A stretch of DNA of 28,450 nt, from positions 1 to 28,450 of the forward strand of contig CAKUKP010000036.1 in the NCBI GenBank assembly GCA_934663625.1. The letters run 5' to 3'. Below are positions 7,727 to 15,678 of this stretch, piece by piece (position 1 is the first letter of the stretch; each line of letters starts with the position of its first letter). The stretch comes from an uncultured Clostridia bacterium. GTDB taxonomy: Bacteria; Bacillota; Clostridia; Christensenellales; Aristaeellaceae. The notes beneath the pieces are model-generated. The model saw nothing but the letters and a program-made list of their open reading frames with translations, searched no databases and was not told where the DNA came from. A program made the position numbers and the translations under genes.

Positions 7727-10081
7727 ATGAACGAGCGCAATCTGCGCGTATTGGAATATCCCAAAATACTGGAACGCATGGCGAACCTGACCGTCACGCC
7801 CATGGGGCGCGAGCGCGCCCTGCAATTGACCCCGTCGGGCGATGCATCCATCGTAAACCGCCGCCAGGCGGAAACGGAGGAAGCGGGCACGGTGCTGGCG
7901 TACAATGGATCGAACCCCATCGCCTATTTTACCGATGTGCGCGAATTTCTGAAACTGGCGAAGATCGGATCCACGCTTTCCGCCAAGGCGCTGCTGCAGG
8001 TGGGCGATGCGATGAAGGCTTCGCGGCAGGTGCGCAGCGCGCTGGTTACCGATCGCGAAGATACGCCGATCCTGCGCCAGATCGGTTCGCTTCTGTATAC
8101 GAACCGGCGTTTGGAGGAAGATATCTTCGACGCGATCCTGTCCGAGGATGAAATCAGCGATCACGCCAGCGGCGAACTGGCGGACATCCGCCGCCACATC
8201 CGCATTCTAAACGATCGCATCCGCGATAAATTAAACGGCCTGATTCACGGCAGCGCCGCGCAGAAATATCTGATGGATGCGATCATCACCATGCGCAACG
8301 GGCGCTACGTGGTGCCGGTCAAGGCGGAATGCCGCGGCAGCGTGCCGGGCATCGTGCACGATCAGAGCGGCACGGGCTCCACACTGTTCATCGAACCGAT
8401 GGCGGTCGTAGAGGCGGGCAACGAATTAAAGCAGTGGGCGCTGAAGGAAAAGGCGGAAATCGAGCGCATACTGGCGGCGTTTTCGCAGGAAATCGCGCCG
8501 GACGCGGATCTGATCGCGGACAGTCTGACCTCGCTCGCCGAGATCGATATGATCTTCGCGCGCGCGGCGCTGGGCAGATCGATGCGCGCCGTGCCGCCCA
8601 AATTGAATACGGAAGGGCGCATCAATCTGATTCGCGCGCGCCATCCGCTGATCGATCCGGAAAAGGTGGTGCCTTCGAACCTGTGGCTGGGCACGGATTT
8701 TACCACGCTGGTAATCACCGGCCCGAATACCGGCGGCAAGACGGTCACGCTGAAAACGGCGGGGCTTCTGTGCCTGATGGCGCAATCCGGCATGCAGATT
8801 CCGGCGGCATACGGGTCGGAGCTTTCGATATTCGATGAAGTTTTCGCCGATATCGGCGATGAACAGAGCATCGAACAATCGCTCTCCACCTTTTCATCGC
8901 ACATGACGAACATCGTGCGCATTCTGGATCGGGTAACGCCCGATTCGCTGGTATTGTTCGATGAACTGGGCGCGGGCACCGATCCTACCGAGGGCGCGGC
9001 GCTGGCAATGGCGATACTTACGCATCTTCTTTCGATGGGCGTGCGCACGATGGCGACCACGCATTACAGCGAACTGAAGGTATTCGCGCTCAGCACGAAG
9101 GGCGTGGAAAACGCATCGGTGGAATTCAACGTGGAAACGCTGCGCCCCACCTACCGCCTGTCCATCGGCGTGCCGGGCAAATCGAATGCGTTTGAAATAT
9201 CGCGCAAGCTGGGGCTGCCGGAAAAGCTGATCGACAGCGCAAAGCAGCAGCTGACGCACGATCAGGTGCGATTCGAGGATGTAATCGCCAACGCGGAATA
9301 CCATCGCCAGATCGCCGAAAAGGAGCGCAAGCTGGCGGAGGAGGCGCATATTGAAACCCAGCGTCTGCGCGATGAAGCGGAAAAACTGCGCAGCGATATC
9401 GCCGCAAAGCGCGATCAGGATATCCGCAAGGCGAAGGACGAAGCGCGCCGCATATTGCAGCGCGCGCAGCGCGAATCCGAACAGATCATCGCCGATCTGA
9501 AAAAGAAATCCGCGGGCGATCTGAAGGAGCACGAGCTGCACGCCATGCGCACGAAATTGCAGCAGTCGATCGATGATAACGCCGAAAAGATCGTGCCCCG
9601 CGTGCCGAACGAGGGCGAAACGCCCACCGAGGTGCACATCGGCGATACGGTGGAGCTTACGAATCTGGGCGCGAAGGCAACAATACTATCGCTGCCCGAT
9701 TCGAAGGGCGAATGCACCGTGCAGGCGGGCGCGCTGAAATTGAAAGCAAAGCTTTCGCAGATGCGCATCGCCGCGCCGGATAAACCGGATCCCAAAAAGA
9801 AAAAGACCGGAAACCGCGTGGTGGTATCGGCGCGTCCGGTAGAAACGGAATGCGATGTGCGCGGCATGAATCTGGAGGAAGCGCTGCTGGCGGTGGATCT
9901 TTTCCTGGATGGCGCGGTGCTGAACCGAATCGGGCAGGTAAGCATCATCCACGGCAAGGGCACGGGCATCCTGCGCGCGGGCATTCACAAGCATTTGAAA
10001 ACCCACCGCGCCGTGAAGGAATTCCGCCTTGGGCGCTATGGCGAAGGCGAGGACGGCGTGACCATCGTGACGATGAAATAG
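7727..10081 (+). CDS. mutS2: Endonuclease MutS2
   Basis: 784 residues, standard length. MutS2 suppresses homologous recombination and, in Bacillus, recognises collided ribosomes; it is not a mismatch-repair protein. The core and clamp region is followed by the ATPase with Walker A TGPNTGGKT (about 330-340) and Walker B LVLFDELGAGTDPTEG (about 408-423), plus the ATTHYSELK switch. A long charged coiled coil (about 515-625) and a KOW-like segment (about 637-682) follow. The C-terminal Smr nuclease domain starts near residue 707 and keeps DVRGMN and IIHGKGTG, so it looks catalytically complete. GAGGAG upstream and a one-base gap to the U32 gene support the ATG at 7727. No mutS or mutL lies nearby. 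Confidence 0.96.
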   Translation: MNERNLRVLEYPKILERMANLTVTPMGRERALQLTPSGDASIVNRRQAETEEAGTVLAYNGSNPIAYFTDVREFLKLAKIGSTLSAKALLQVGDAMKASRQVRSALVTDREDTPILRQIGSLLYTNRRLEEDIFDAILSEDEISDHASGELADIRRHIRILNDRIRDKLNGLIHGSAAQKYLMDAIITMRNGRYVVPVKAECRGSVPGIVHDQSGTGSTLFIEPMAVVEAGNELKQWALKEKAEIERILAAFSQEIAPDADLIADSLTSLAEIDMIFARAALGRSMRAVPPKLNTEGRINLIRARHPLIDPEKVVPSNLWLGTDFTTLVITGPNTGGKTVTLKTAGLLCLMAQSGMQIPAAYGSELSIFDEVFADIGDEQSIEQSLSTFSSHMTNIVRILDRVTPDSLVLFDELGAGTDPTEGAALAMAILTHLLSMGVRTMATTHYSELKVFALSTKGVENASVEFNVETLRPTYRLSIGVPGKSNAFEISRKLGLPEKLIDSAKQQLTHDQVRFEDVIANAEYHRQIAEKERKLAEEAHIETQRLRDEAEKLRSDIAAKRDQDIRKAKDEARRILQRAQRESEQIIADLKKKSAGDLKEHELHAMRTKLQQSIDDNAEKIVPRVPNEGETPTEVHIGDTVELTNLGAKATILSLPDSKGECTVQAGALKLKAKLSQMRIAAPDKPDPKKKKTGNRVVVSARPVETECDVRGMNLEEALLAVDLFLDGAVLNRIGQVSIIHGKGTGILRAGIHKHLKTHRAVKEFRLGRYGEGEDGVTIVTMK

Positions 10082-10111
10082 CATGTTTTTGAAATGGATG
10101 CAGTTTGTTCA

Positions 10112-10139
10112 TTGCGCGTTCACAGGAAAATGCTAAAAT
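10112..10139 (+). promoter_or_regulatory. Probable promoter of the two-component operon
   Basis: TTGCGC (10112-10117), a 16-base spacer and TAAAAT (10134-10139), 28 bases before the response-regulator start. The boxes are good but not consensus. No hairpin terminator for mutS2 is visible, so read-through from the upstream operon is possible. Confidence 0.55.
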
Positions 10140-10166
10140 AATCGTCGAAAAATGGGAGGGACAGGT

Positions 10167-10856
10167 ATGTCAAATCTGAAAATATTGCTGGTGGACGATG
10201 ATCCCAACATTCGCCGTCTGGTAGAATTGTATCTGAAAAAGGAAGGCTTCGAGGTTGTAACCGTGGCGCGCGGCGACGAGGCCGTGAGCGCATACAAATC
10301 CGCGAATCCGAACCTGATCCTGCTGGACATCATGCTGCCCGGCATGGATGGATGGCAGGTATGCCGCGAAATCCGCAAGGAATCCAACGTGCCGATCATC
10401 ATGCTGACCGCGAAGGATGAAACCTTCGATAAGGTGCTGGGTCTGGAGCTGGGCGCGGATGATTATGTGGCGAAGCCGTTTGATATGAAGGAACTGGTGG
10501 CGCGCATCAAGGCGGTCACGCGCCGGTTCCAGAATGCGGAAGCGCCGGAGAAAAAGGAGCTTTCCTTCCCCGGACTGACGATCAACATCGGTCAGTACAC
10601 GGTAAAATACATGGGCAAGGAACTGGAAATGCCGCCGAAGGAATTGGAGCTTCTGTATTTTCTGGCGGGACATCCGGGCATGGTATTCACGCGCGAACAG
10701 CTGCTGGAGCAGGTGTGGGGCTATGATTATTTCGGCGATTCCCGCACGGTGGACGTGCATGTAAAGCGCCTGCGCGAAAAGCTCACCGAGGGCGAAAAGC
10801 TGGGCTGGATGATCAAAACCGTATGGGGCGTAGGCTATAAGTTCGAGGTGAAATAA
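10167..10856 (+). CDS. OmpR/PhoB-family response regulator
   Basis: 229 residues. The receiver domain (1-120) has the acidic pocket Asp10-Asp11-Asp12, phosphoacceptor Asp54 in LILLDIMLPGMDGW, conserved Thr81 and Lys103 (DDYVAKPF). The C-terminal winged helix (about 128-227) has the PPKELELLYFLAGHPG entry and the RTVDVHVKRLREKL recognition helix of the OmpR/PhoB class. The start at 10167 is preferred over an in-frame ATG five codons upstream because GGGAGGG would lie inside that longer reading and is ideally spaced for 10167. The kinase gene begins 4 bases after its stop. The target genes are unknown; the downstream protease is a reasonable candidate. Confidence 0.95.
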   Translation: MSNLKILLVDDDPNIRRLVELYLKKEGFEVVTVARGDEAVSAYKSANPNLILLDIMLPGMDGWQVCREIRKESNVPIIMLTAKDETFDKVLGLELGADDYVAKPFDMKELVARIKAVTRRFQNAEAPEKKELSFPGLTINIGQYTVKYMGKELEMPPKELELLYFLAGHPGMVFTREQLLEQVWGYDYFGDSRTVDVHVKRLREKLTEGEKLGWMIKTVWGVGYKFEVK

Positions 10857-10860
10857 GCGC

Positions 10861-12342
10861 ATGAGGAGCAGCTTGTTTCGGCGCACCTTTCTGGGCGTGC
10901 TGGCGGCGGTGCTGGTGGCGGTGGCGCTGTTTTCGATCATTCTGCTGACCGAGCAGCGCAGCCGCGCGCAGGAGAACTATGAAACCGAGGTGCGCATGCA
11001 GGCGCGGCAGGTGGCGGAATACATGACCGAATTCAACCGGATCAGCATATTCCGCGAAAACACCACCCTTCTGAACCTGATCAATAAAAAGATCAACTAC
11101 ATCTATGATACTTACAGCGCCGATATCTGGATCGTTTCCTTCGCCACGGGGCACGTACAATACGTGGATCGCACGTGGAATACATCGAAGGAGCTGTCCA
11201 GCGAAGCGGTGCTTGCGCAGCTTCAGCGCATCCAGAACGGCGAAGAAATCCGCGCGGACGGAATGTTTACCGAACTGGGCAGCCATATCGTTACCATCGG
11301 CGTGCCATGGACGTACAACGATTGCGATGTGGTGGGCGCGGTGCTGCTGCACATACCGGTCGATCAGCTGCACGTAAGCATCCGCGCGGTGCTGCCGCAG
11401 GTGCTGCTGCCGGGCGGCGCGGCGCTGCTCATCGGCGCAATTTTGGCGATGCTGATCGCGCGCAGCCAGATTTCGCCGATTCGCGAAATCGATCGCGCCG
11501 TGCAGGAATTTTCGAAGGGCGATCTTTCGCGCCGCGTAAACCTGCATTGCGGCGGTGAATTGGAACAGCTGGGCAATTCCATCAACCACATGGCGGAGGA
11601 ATTATCCAATCTGGAGGATTCGCGGCGCAGCTTCGTGGCGAACGTATCGCACGAGCTTCGCTCCCCCATGACCAGCATCAAGGGCTATATTCAGGCGATG
11701 CTGGATGGCACCATCGGCGATGACGATCGCGCGACATACCTGAGCGTGGTATTGGATGAAACGAACCGGCTTACCGATCTGGTGCGCGATCTGCTGGATC
11801 TTTCGCGGCTGGAATCGGGCAAATTCCCGATGAACATCGCGCCGTTCGACGTAAATGAAATGATGCGCCGCATACTGATTCGCTTTGAACAGCGCATCGA
11901 TCAAAAGCACATCGATGTGCAGATCGATTTTGCCGATGATCCGTGCTTCGCGCTGGGCGACGTGAGCCGCATCAATCAGGTGGCGAGCAATTTCATCGAT
12001 AACGCCGTGAAATTCATGACCGGCGATCATAGCGTGTTGACCCTGCGCACCGCGCGCGAGGATAAGCGGATTCGCGTTACGGTGGAGGACAACGGCCCCG
12101 GCATATCGGAAGCCGATCTTCCCTACATCATGGATCGCTTCTACAAGGCGGATAAGGCGCACACGGCGGGCATGGGCACGGGGCTTGGGCTTTCGATCTG
12201 CAAAAACATACTGATGCAGCACAATTCGCAGGTGGAAGTTACTTCCGAGCCGGGGCGCACAGTATTTTCCTTCACGCTGCCCGCGACGGACGCGCCGCAG
12301 CGCACACTGCCCGAATCGACAGAGCAAAATCCGACAAAATAA
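10861..12342 (+). CDS. Sensor histidine kinase, partner of the upstream regulator
   Basis: 493 residues. The order is TM1 (about 8-30), an extracytoplasmic sensor region of roughly 150 residues, TM2 (about 181-200), HAMP (about 201-255), HisKA dimerisation domain with the phosphoacceptor His264 in FVANVSHELRSPMTS, and a HATPase domain with the N box (INQVASNFIDNAVKF), G1 box (VEDNGPGI) and G2 box (GMGTGLGLSICK). All catalytic motifs are intact. The sensor region is a single block between two helices, in the style of Gram-positive extracytoplasmic sensors. It follows the regulator by 4 bases. The arrangement regulator-kinase-HtrA-like protease suggests monitoring of the cell envelope, but this is inference. 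Confidence 0.95.
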   Translation: MRSSLFRRTFLGVLAAVLVAVALFSIILLTEQRSRAQENYETEVRMQARQVAEYMTEFNRISIFRENTTLLNLINKKINYIYDTYSADIWIVSFATGHVQYVDRTWNTSKELSSEAVLAQLQRIQNGEEIRADGMFTELGSHIVTIGVPWTYNDCDVVGAVLLHIPVDQLHVSIRAVLPQVLLPGGAALLIGAILAMLIARSQISPIREIDRAVQEFSKGDLSRRVNLHCGGELEQLGNSINHMAEELSNLEDSRRSFVANVSHELRSPMTSIKGYIQAMLDGTIGDDDRATYLSVVLDETNRLTDLVRDLLDLSRLESGKFPMNIAPFDVNEMMRRILIRFEQRIDQKHIDVQIDFADDPCFALGDVSRINQVASNFIDNAVKFMTGDHSVLTLRTAREDKRIRVTVEDNGPGISEADLPYIMDRFYKADKAHTAGMGTGLGLSICKNILMQHNSQVEVTSEPGRTVFSFTLPATDAPQRTLPESTEQNPTK

Positions 12343-12362
12343 TGGCAATGCCCGGCCGCGGC

Positions 12363-12391
12363 TTTTCAACGCGTTCGGGCTATTGTATAAT
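12363..12391 (+). promoter_or_regulatory. Probable promoter of the serine protease gene
   Basis: Consensus TATAAT (12386-12391) with a weak TTTTCA (12363-12368) at 17 bases. The weak -35 fits an activator-dependent promoter, which could be the neighbouring response regulator. Confidence 0.55.
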
Positions 12392-12426
12392 GACAGTAGA
12401 TTTCTATGAATTGAGGTGCTGAACAG

Positions 12427-13545
12427 ATGAAAAAGCTGCTTTGTCTTGCGCTGATCGCCGCGATGCTGCTGATGAGCTGCGCCGCCCTGGCGGAAACGGC
12501 GACATACGATGCGATCTATACATCGGATAACCCCATTCCCGATATCGCGGAACGCGTGCGCCCCGCTGTGGTGCTGGTCACGGTCTATGCGGAAAACTGG
12601 GATGCGGCCACCCGCGTATCCTCCGTAGATAAGCTGGGGCTTGGCTCCGGATGCTACATTCGCGCAGACGAGGACGGAAACGGCGGCTACATTCTGACCA
12701 ACAACCACATCGTGACCAACGCGGACAGCTATACCATTCAATGGCTGGGCAGCGATGAAGAACAGGATGTAGAACTGGTCGGCACGGACGATGGCACGGA
12801 TATCGCCGTGCTGCACTTTGAAGGCGCCGCGCCGGAGGGCGTTACCCCCATCCCGCTGGGCGATTCGGATGCGCTGCGCATCGGCGAACTGGCGATCTGC
12901 ATCGGCAACCACGGGGTCAACGTGGATAACGATATTCTGCCGCTGCTGGGCACCGTGACCGCCGGCATCATTTCCGGCGTCAACCGCGAAAAGATCAACG
13001 CCGATAATTTCACCCGCAGCGTGAATGTAATTCAGGTGGACGCGCCGATGAATGCCGGCATTTCCGGCGGCGCGCTGCTCAATTCCAAGGGCGAACTGGT
13101 GGGCATTCCCACGCTGAAATATATGTATGGCACCGCCACCGTGCTGGAGGGACTGGGCTTCTGCATCCCGATTAACGCCGTGAAGGGCTTTATCGATCAG
13201 ATCATCGAAACCGGCCGCGTGGTGCGCCCGCGCATCGGTCTGACCATCACCAATATCGATGGCCCCGATGAGCCTATGAAGCGCTTTCCGCCGATCGGCG
13301 CGCAGATCGTTTCCATCGATGATTACGGCCCGTGCGCAAACGCAGGCCTGCAGGTAAACGATATCATCACCCACGTAAACGATGTGCGCGTATACAGCTT
13401 CAGCGATGTGCTGACCCAGCTGGATAAGTGCGAAGCGGGCGATGATACCACGCTGAAGATTTACCGCTATTACGACGCCGAAGGCAACCTGACCGGTTCC
13501 TACGAAACCTTCGATGTAACCATTCAACCGGAAATCATCGATTGA
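12427..13545 (+). CDS. Secreted or lipid-anchored S1C (HtrA-like) serine protease with PDZ domain
   Basis: 372 residues. The N-terminus MKKLLCLALIAAMLLMSCAA is a signal sequence; Cys18 could be lipidated (LMSC is a non-ideal lipobox) or cleavage may occur after ALA at 20-22. The trypsin-like domain has His94 (TNNHIVTN), Asp125 (GTDIAVLHF) and Ser213 (NAGISGGAL), so the triad is complete, although the usual Asn before the serine is Ile. A PDZ domain (about 270-360) with AGLQVNDIITHVNDVRV follows. HtrA-type proteases degrade or refold misfolded exported proteins at the outer face of the membrane. There is an upstream GAGGTG site and a terminator 12 bases after the stop. It sits behind the two-component pair, consistent with an envelope stress response. 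Confidence 0.88.
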   Translation: MKKLLCLALIAAMLLMSCAALAETATYDAIYTSDNPIPDIAERVRPAVVLVTVYAENWDAATRVSSVDKLGLGSGCYIRADEDGNGGYILTNNHIVTNADSYTIQWLGSDEEQDVELVGTDDGTDIAVLHFEGAAPEGVTPIPLGDSDALRIGELAICIGNHGVNVDNDILPLLGTVTAGIISGVNREKINADNFTRSVNVIQVDAPMNAGISGGALLNSKGELVGIPTLKYMYGTATVLEGLGFCIPINAVKGFIDQIIETGRVVRPRIGLTITNIDGPDEPMKRFPPIGAQIVSIDDYGPCANAGLQVNDIITHVNDVRVYSFSDVLTQLDKCEAGDDTTLKIYRYYDAEGNLTGSYETFDVTIQPEIID

Positions 13546-13556
13546 TTTTCAAATAA

Positions 13557-13600
13557 ATTGCGGGTTGAGAAGAGATTTCTTCTCAGCCCGCAATATTTTT
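13557..13600. terminator. Intrinsic terminator between convergent genes
   Basis: A 16-bp stem with one G-T pair (13557-13572 with 13579-13594), a 6-base loop and ATTTTT on the plus strand. It lies between the protease stop and the convergent threonine aldolase stop. A weaker T-rich stretch on the minus-strand side may allow it to work in both directions. Confidence 0.85.
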
Positions 13601-13612
13601 ATGAAGGAAAAC

Positions 13613-14650
13613 TCAGATCGCTTTTTTCAGATCTGCAATCAGGCTGTCCACGTCCTCCGCCTTCGTTGCCCAGCTGGTGCAGAAGCGCACGGCGCTATGC
13701 GCCTGATCGATTCGCTGCTGGTAGGAAAAGCTGTAATCCGCGCGCAGGCGATCGAGCGCCGCATCCGGCAGAATCGGGAACTGCTGATTGGTGGGACTAT
13801 CCACCAGGAACGGCACGTTCAATTCCACAAACGCCGCGCGCAGGCGCATCGCCAGTTCCACCGCATGGCGCGAAAGCTGCGTGTACAGATCATCGCGGAA
13901 CAGTTCGGCAAACTGAATGCCCAGCAGCCGCCCCTTCGCCAGCATACCGCCCTTCTGCTTGATCACATAGCGGAAATCCCGCTTCAGATCGGGGTTCAGA
14001 ATCACCATCGCTTCGCCGAACAGCGCGCCCTGCTTCGTACCGCCGATGTAAAACGCATCCGCGATCTGCGCAAGGTCGGTAAGACCGACATCGCTGCCCG
14101 CCGCCGCCATTCCATAGCCCAGCCGCGCGCCATCGATGTACAGATACAGATCATACTGATCGCACGCCGCGCGCATCGCGCGAAGCTCAGCAAGCGAATA
14201 GAGCGTGCCCAGTTCGGTGGGCTGCGAAAGGAAGACCACCTTGGGCATCACCATATGTTCGTGCGATGCATCGGCAAAGTGCAGCGCGCAATACTGCGCC
14301 ACCTGATCGGCGGTAATTTTGCCGTTTTGCTGCGGCAGCGCGATCACCTTGTGCCCGCACGCTTCCACCGCGCCGGTTTCATGCACGGCGATGTGCGCCG
14401 TTTCCGCACCGATTACGCCCTGATAGGTGCGCATGGCGGCGGAGAGCAGCGTAAAATTCGCCTGCGTGCCGCCCACCAGAAAATGTATATCGGCGTTCGG
14501 CGCATCCATGCGCGCGCGAAGCAGTTCGCGGGCTTCCGCACAGAAATCATCCTCGCCATAGCCGGGGCTTTGCACATAATTGGTATCCAGCATCCTTTGC
14601 AGGATGCGCGGATGCGCGCCCTCCTGATAATCGCTGTTGAAAAGAATCAT
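13613..14650 (-). CDS. ltaE: Low-specificity L-threonine aldolase
   Basis: 345 residues, fold type I PLP enzyme that cleaves L-threonine (and allo-threonine) to glycine and acetaldehyde in the cytoplasm. It starts ILFNSDYQEGAHPRIL, has the substrate-side ETGAVEACGHK segment, the LYIDGARLGY aspartate that contacts the PLP ring, and the Schiff-base Lys206 in IGGTKQGALFGEA. GGAGGAG lies 8 bases before the ATG at 14648-14650. The upstream macro-DUF523 gene ends as ATGA overlapping this start, so expression is coupled. Earlier in-frame starts to 14992 would overlap the fusion gene deeply and have no ribosome binding site. Confidence 0.92.
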   Translation of the reverse strand: MILFNSDYQEGAHPRILQRMLDTNYVQSPGYGEDDFCAEARELLRARMDAPNADIHFLVGGTQANFTLLSAAMRTYQGVIGAETAHIAVHETGAVEACGHKVIALPQQNGKITADQVAQYCALHFADASHEHMVMPKVVFLSQPTELGTLYSLAELRAMRAACDQYDLYLYIDGARLGYGMAAAGSDVGLTDLAQIADAFYIGGTKQGALFGEAMVILNPDLKRDFRYVIKQKGGMLAKGRLLGIQFAELFRDDLYTQLSRHAVELAMRLRAAFVELNVPFLVDSPTNQQFPILPDAALDRLRADYSFSYQQRIDQAHSAVRFCTSWATKAEDVDSLIADLKKAI

Positions 14651-15612
14651 ACGTCGATCTCCTCCATCTTCAGTTTTTGAATCAGTTCGCCGATGCGGGA
14701 TTCCCCGTACACCGCGATATCGTTTTTCTTCAGAATCTCCGCCGTCACACCGTCGCCGAAAACGCGCGTTCCCGTAAACGTGCCATCGTAAATTTCGCCC
14801 GATCCGCAGGATGGGCTGCGCTCCTTCAGCACGGCATAGCGCGCGCCCAGTGCATCGGCGATCTTCAGCGCTTCCCGCGCGCCGCGCGCGTACTGCGCCG
14901 TTACATCCGTTCCATCCTTCATGAAAACCCCGCCGTCCCTGCGTTCGCTGGGCTGCCTCGGCGTGGGCAGACCGCCGTAGATTTCGGGGCACACGGGAAT
15001 GATCTCCGCCGCATCGATCAGCGCTCCGATTTCATCGTAGCGTTTGATTTCGCCGTTGTAGCGGCAATACGCGCCCAGCAGACAGCTGCTGACCAGCACG
15101 CGGCTTTTCCCCTGCAAGCGCCGGTACAGCCGCGCATCCTGCGCGTTAAAGCAGCACAGGATCACGCGCAGATCGTAATGTGCGTTCTCCTCCAGCCATC
15201 TGCAGATCGCGCGGTACGAAACGGACGCGGCTTCCCGCTTGGGATAGCCGTATACGCCGGTGGAAATCGCCGGAAACGCGATGCTGTGCGCATCATTTTC
15301 CCGCGCCAGCGCAAGCGAATTCCGATAGCACGCCGCCAGCAGTTCGCGATCGCGATCCGCGCCGGAATAGACCGGCCCCACGGTATGGATCACATATTTC
15401 GCGGGCAGACGGTAGCCGCGCGTGATCTTCGCCTGTCCGGTTTCGCAGCCGTGCAGATTCCGGCATTCCGAAAGCAGATCCGGCCCCGCGGCGCGATGAA
15501 TCGCGCCGTCCACGCCGCCCCCGCCCAGCAGCGTGGAATTCGCGGCGTTTACGATGCAATCGCATTCAAGGCGCGTAATATCGCCCTGTACTATTTCTAT
15601 TCGGTTGTGCAT
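14647..15612 (-). CDS. Macro domain fused to DUF523 (TudS-like) domain
   Basis: 321 residues with two recognisable domains. Residues about 1-167 are a macro domain of the ADP-ribose/O-acetyl-ADP-ribose deacetylase type: QGDITRLECDCIVNAAN at 9-25, the GGGGVDGAIHRAAG loop at 30-43, and ISTGVYGYP at 116-124. Residues about 170-321 are DUF523: SSCLLG with Cys177, PVCPE with Cys208, and SPSCG with Cys269, the three cysteines that in the thiouracil desulfidase TudS bind a [4Fe-4S] cluster. Only about three residues join the domains. GGAGG precedes ATG 15610-15612; the longer frame to 15660 lacks a site. It overlaps threonine aldolase by 4 bases. The combined substrate is unknown; removal of sulfur from, or ADP-ribose linked to, a modified base is possible but only inferred. 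Confidence 0.88.
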   Translation of the reverse strand: MHNRIEIVQGDITRLECDCIVNAANSTLLGGGGVDGAIHRAAGPDLLSECRNLHGCETGQAKITRGYRLPAKYVIHTVGPVYSGADRDRELLAACYRNSLALARENDAHSIAFPAISTGVYGYPKREAASVSYRAICRWLEENAHYDLRVILCCFNAQDARLYRRLQGKSRVLVSSCLLGAYCRYNGEIKRYDEIGALIDAAEIIPVCPEIYGGLPTPRQPSERRDGGVFMKDGTDVTAQYARGAREALKIADALGARYAVLKERSPSCGSGEIYDGTFTGTRVFGDGVTAEILKKNDIAVYGESRIGELIQKLKMEEIDV

Positions 15613-15631
15613 GTTTCCTCCATATACAGCT

Positions 15632-15660
15632 GTGCGTCCACCGTGAAACGGCAGACGCAC
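15632..15660 (-). other. Hairpin in the leader of the macro-DUF523 gene
   Basis: GTGCGTC (15632-15638) and GACGCAC (15654-15660) form a perfect 7-bp outer stem, and CCGT/ACGG extends it inside. It lies between the foldase stop (15679) and the macro-gene ribosome binding site, with no T-run, so it is more likely an RNA processing or stabilising hairpin than a terminator. Confidence 0.45.
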
Positions 15661-15678
15661 AACATCAGATCATCCTGA

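Noticed and set aside
12350..12380. GCCCG/CGGGC inverted repeat as a terminator after the histidine kinase
   Set aside because: The stem is only 5 bp with a long loop and no T-run follows; it overlaps the protease promoter region instead.
11602..13527. A 641-residue open frame opposite the kinase and protease genes
   Set aside because: It crosses two real genes and their promoter and has the same antisense composition, so it is a shadow.
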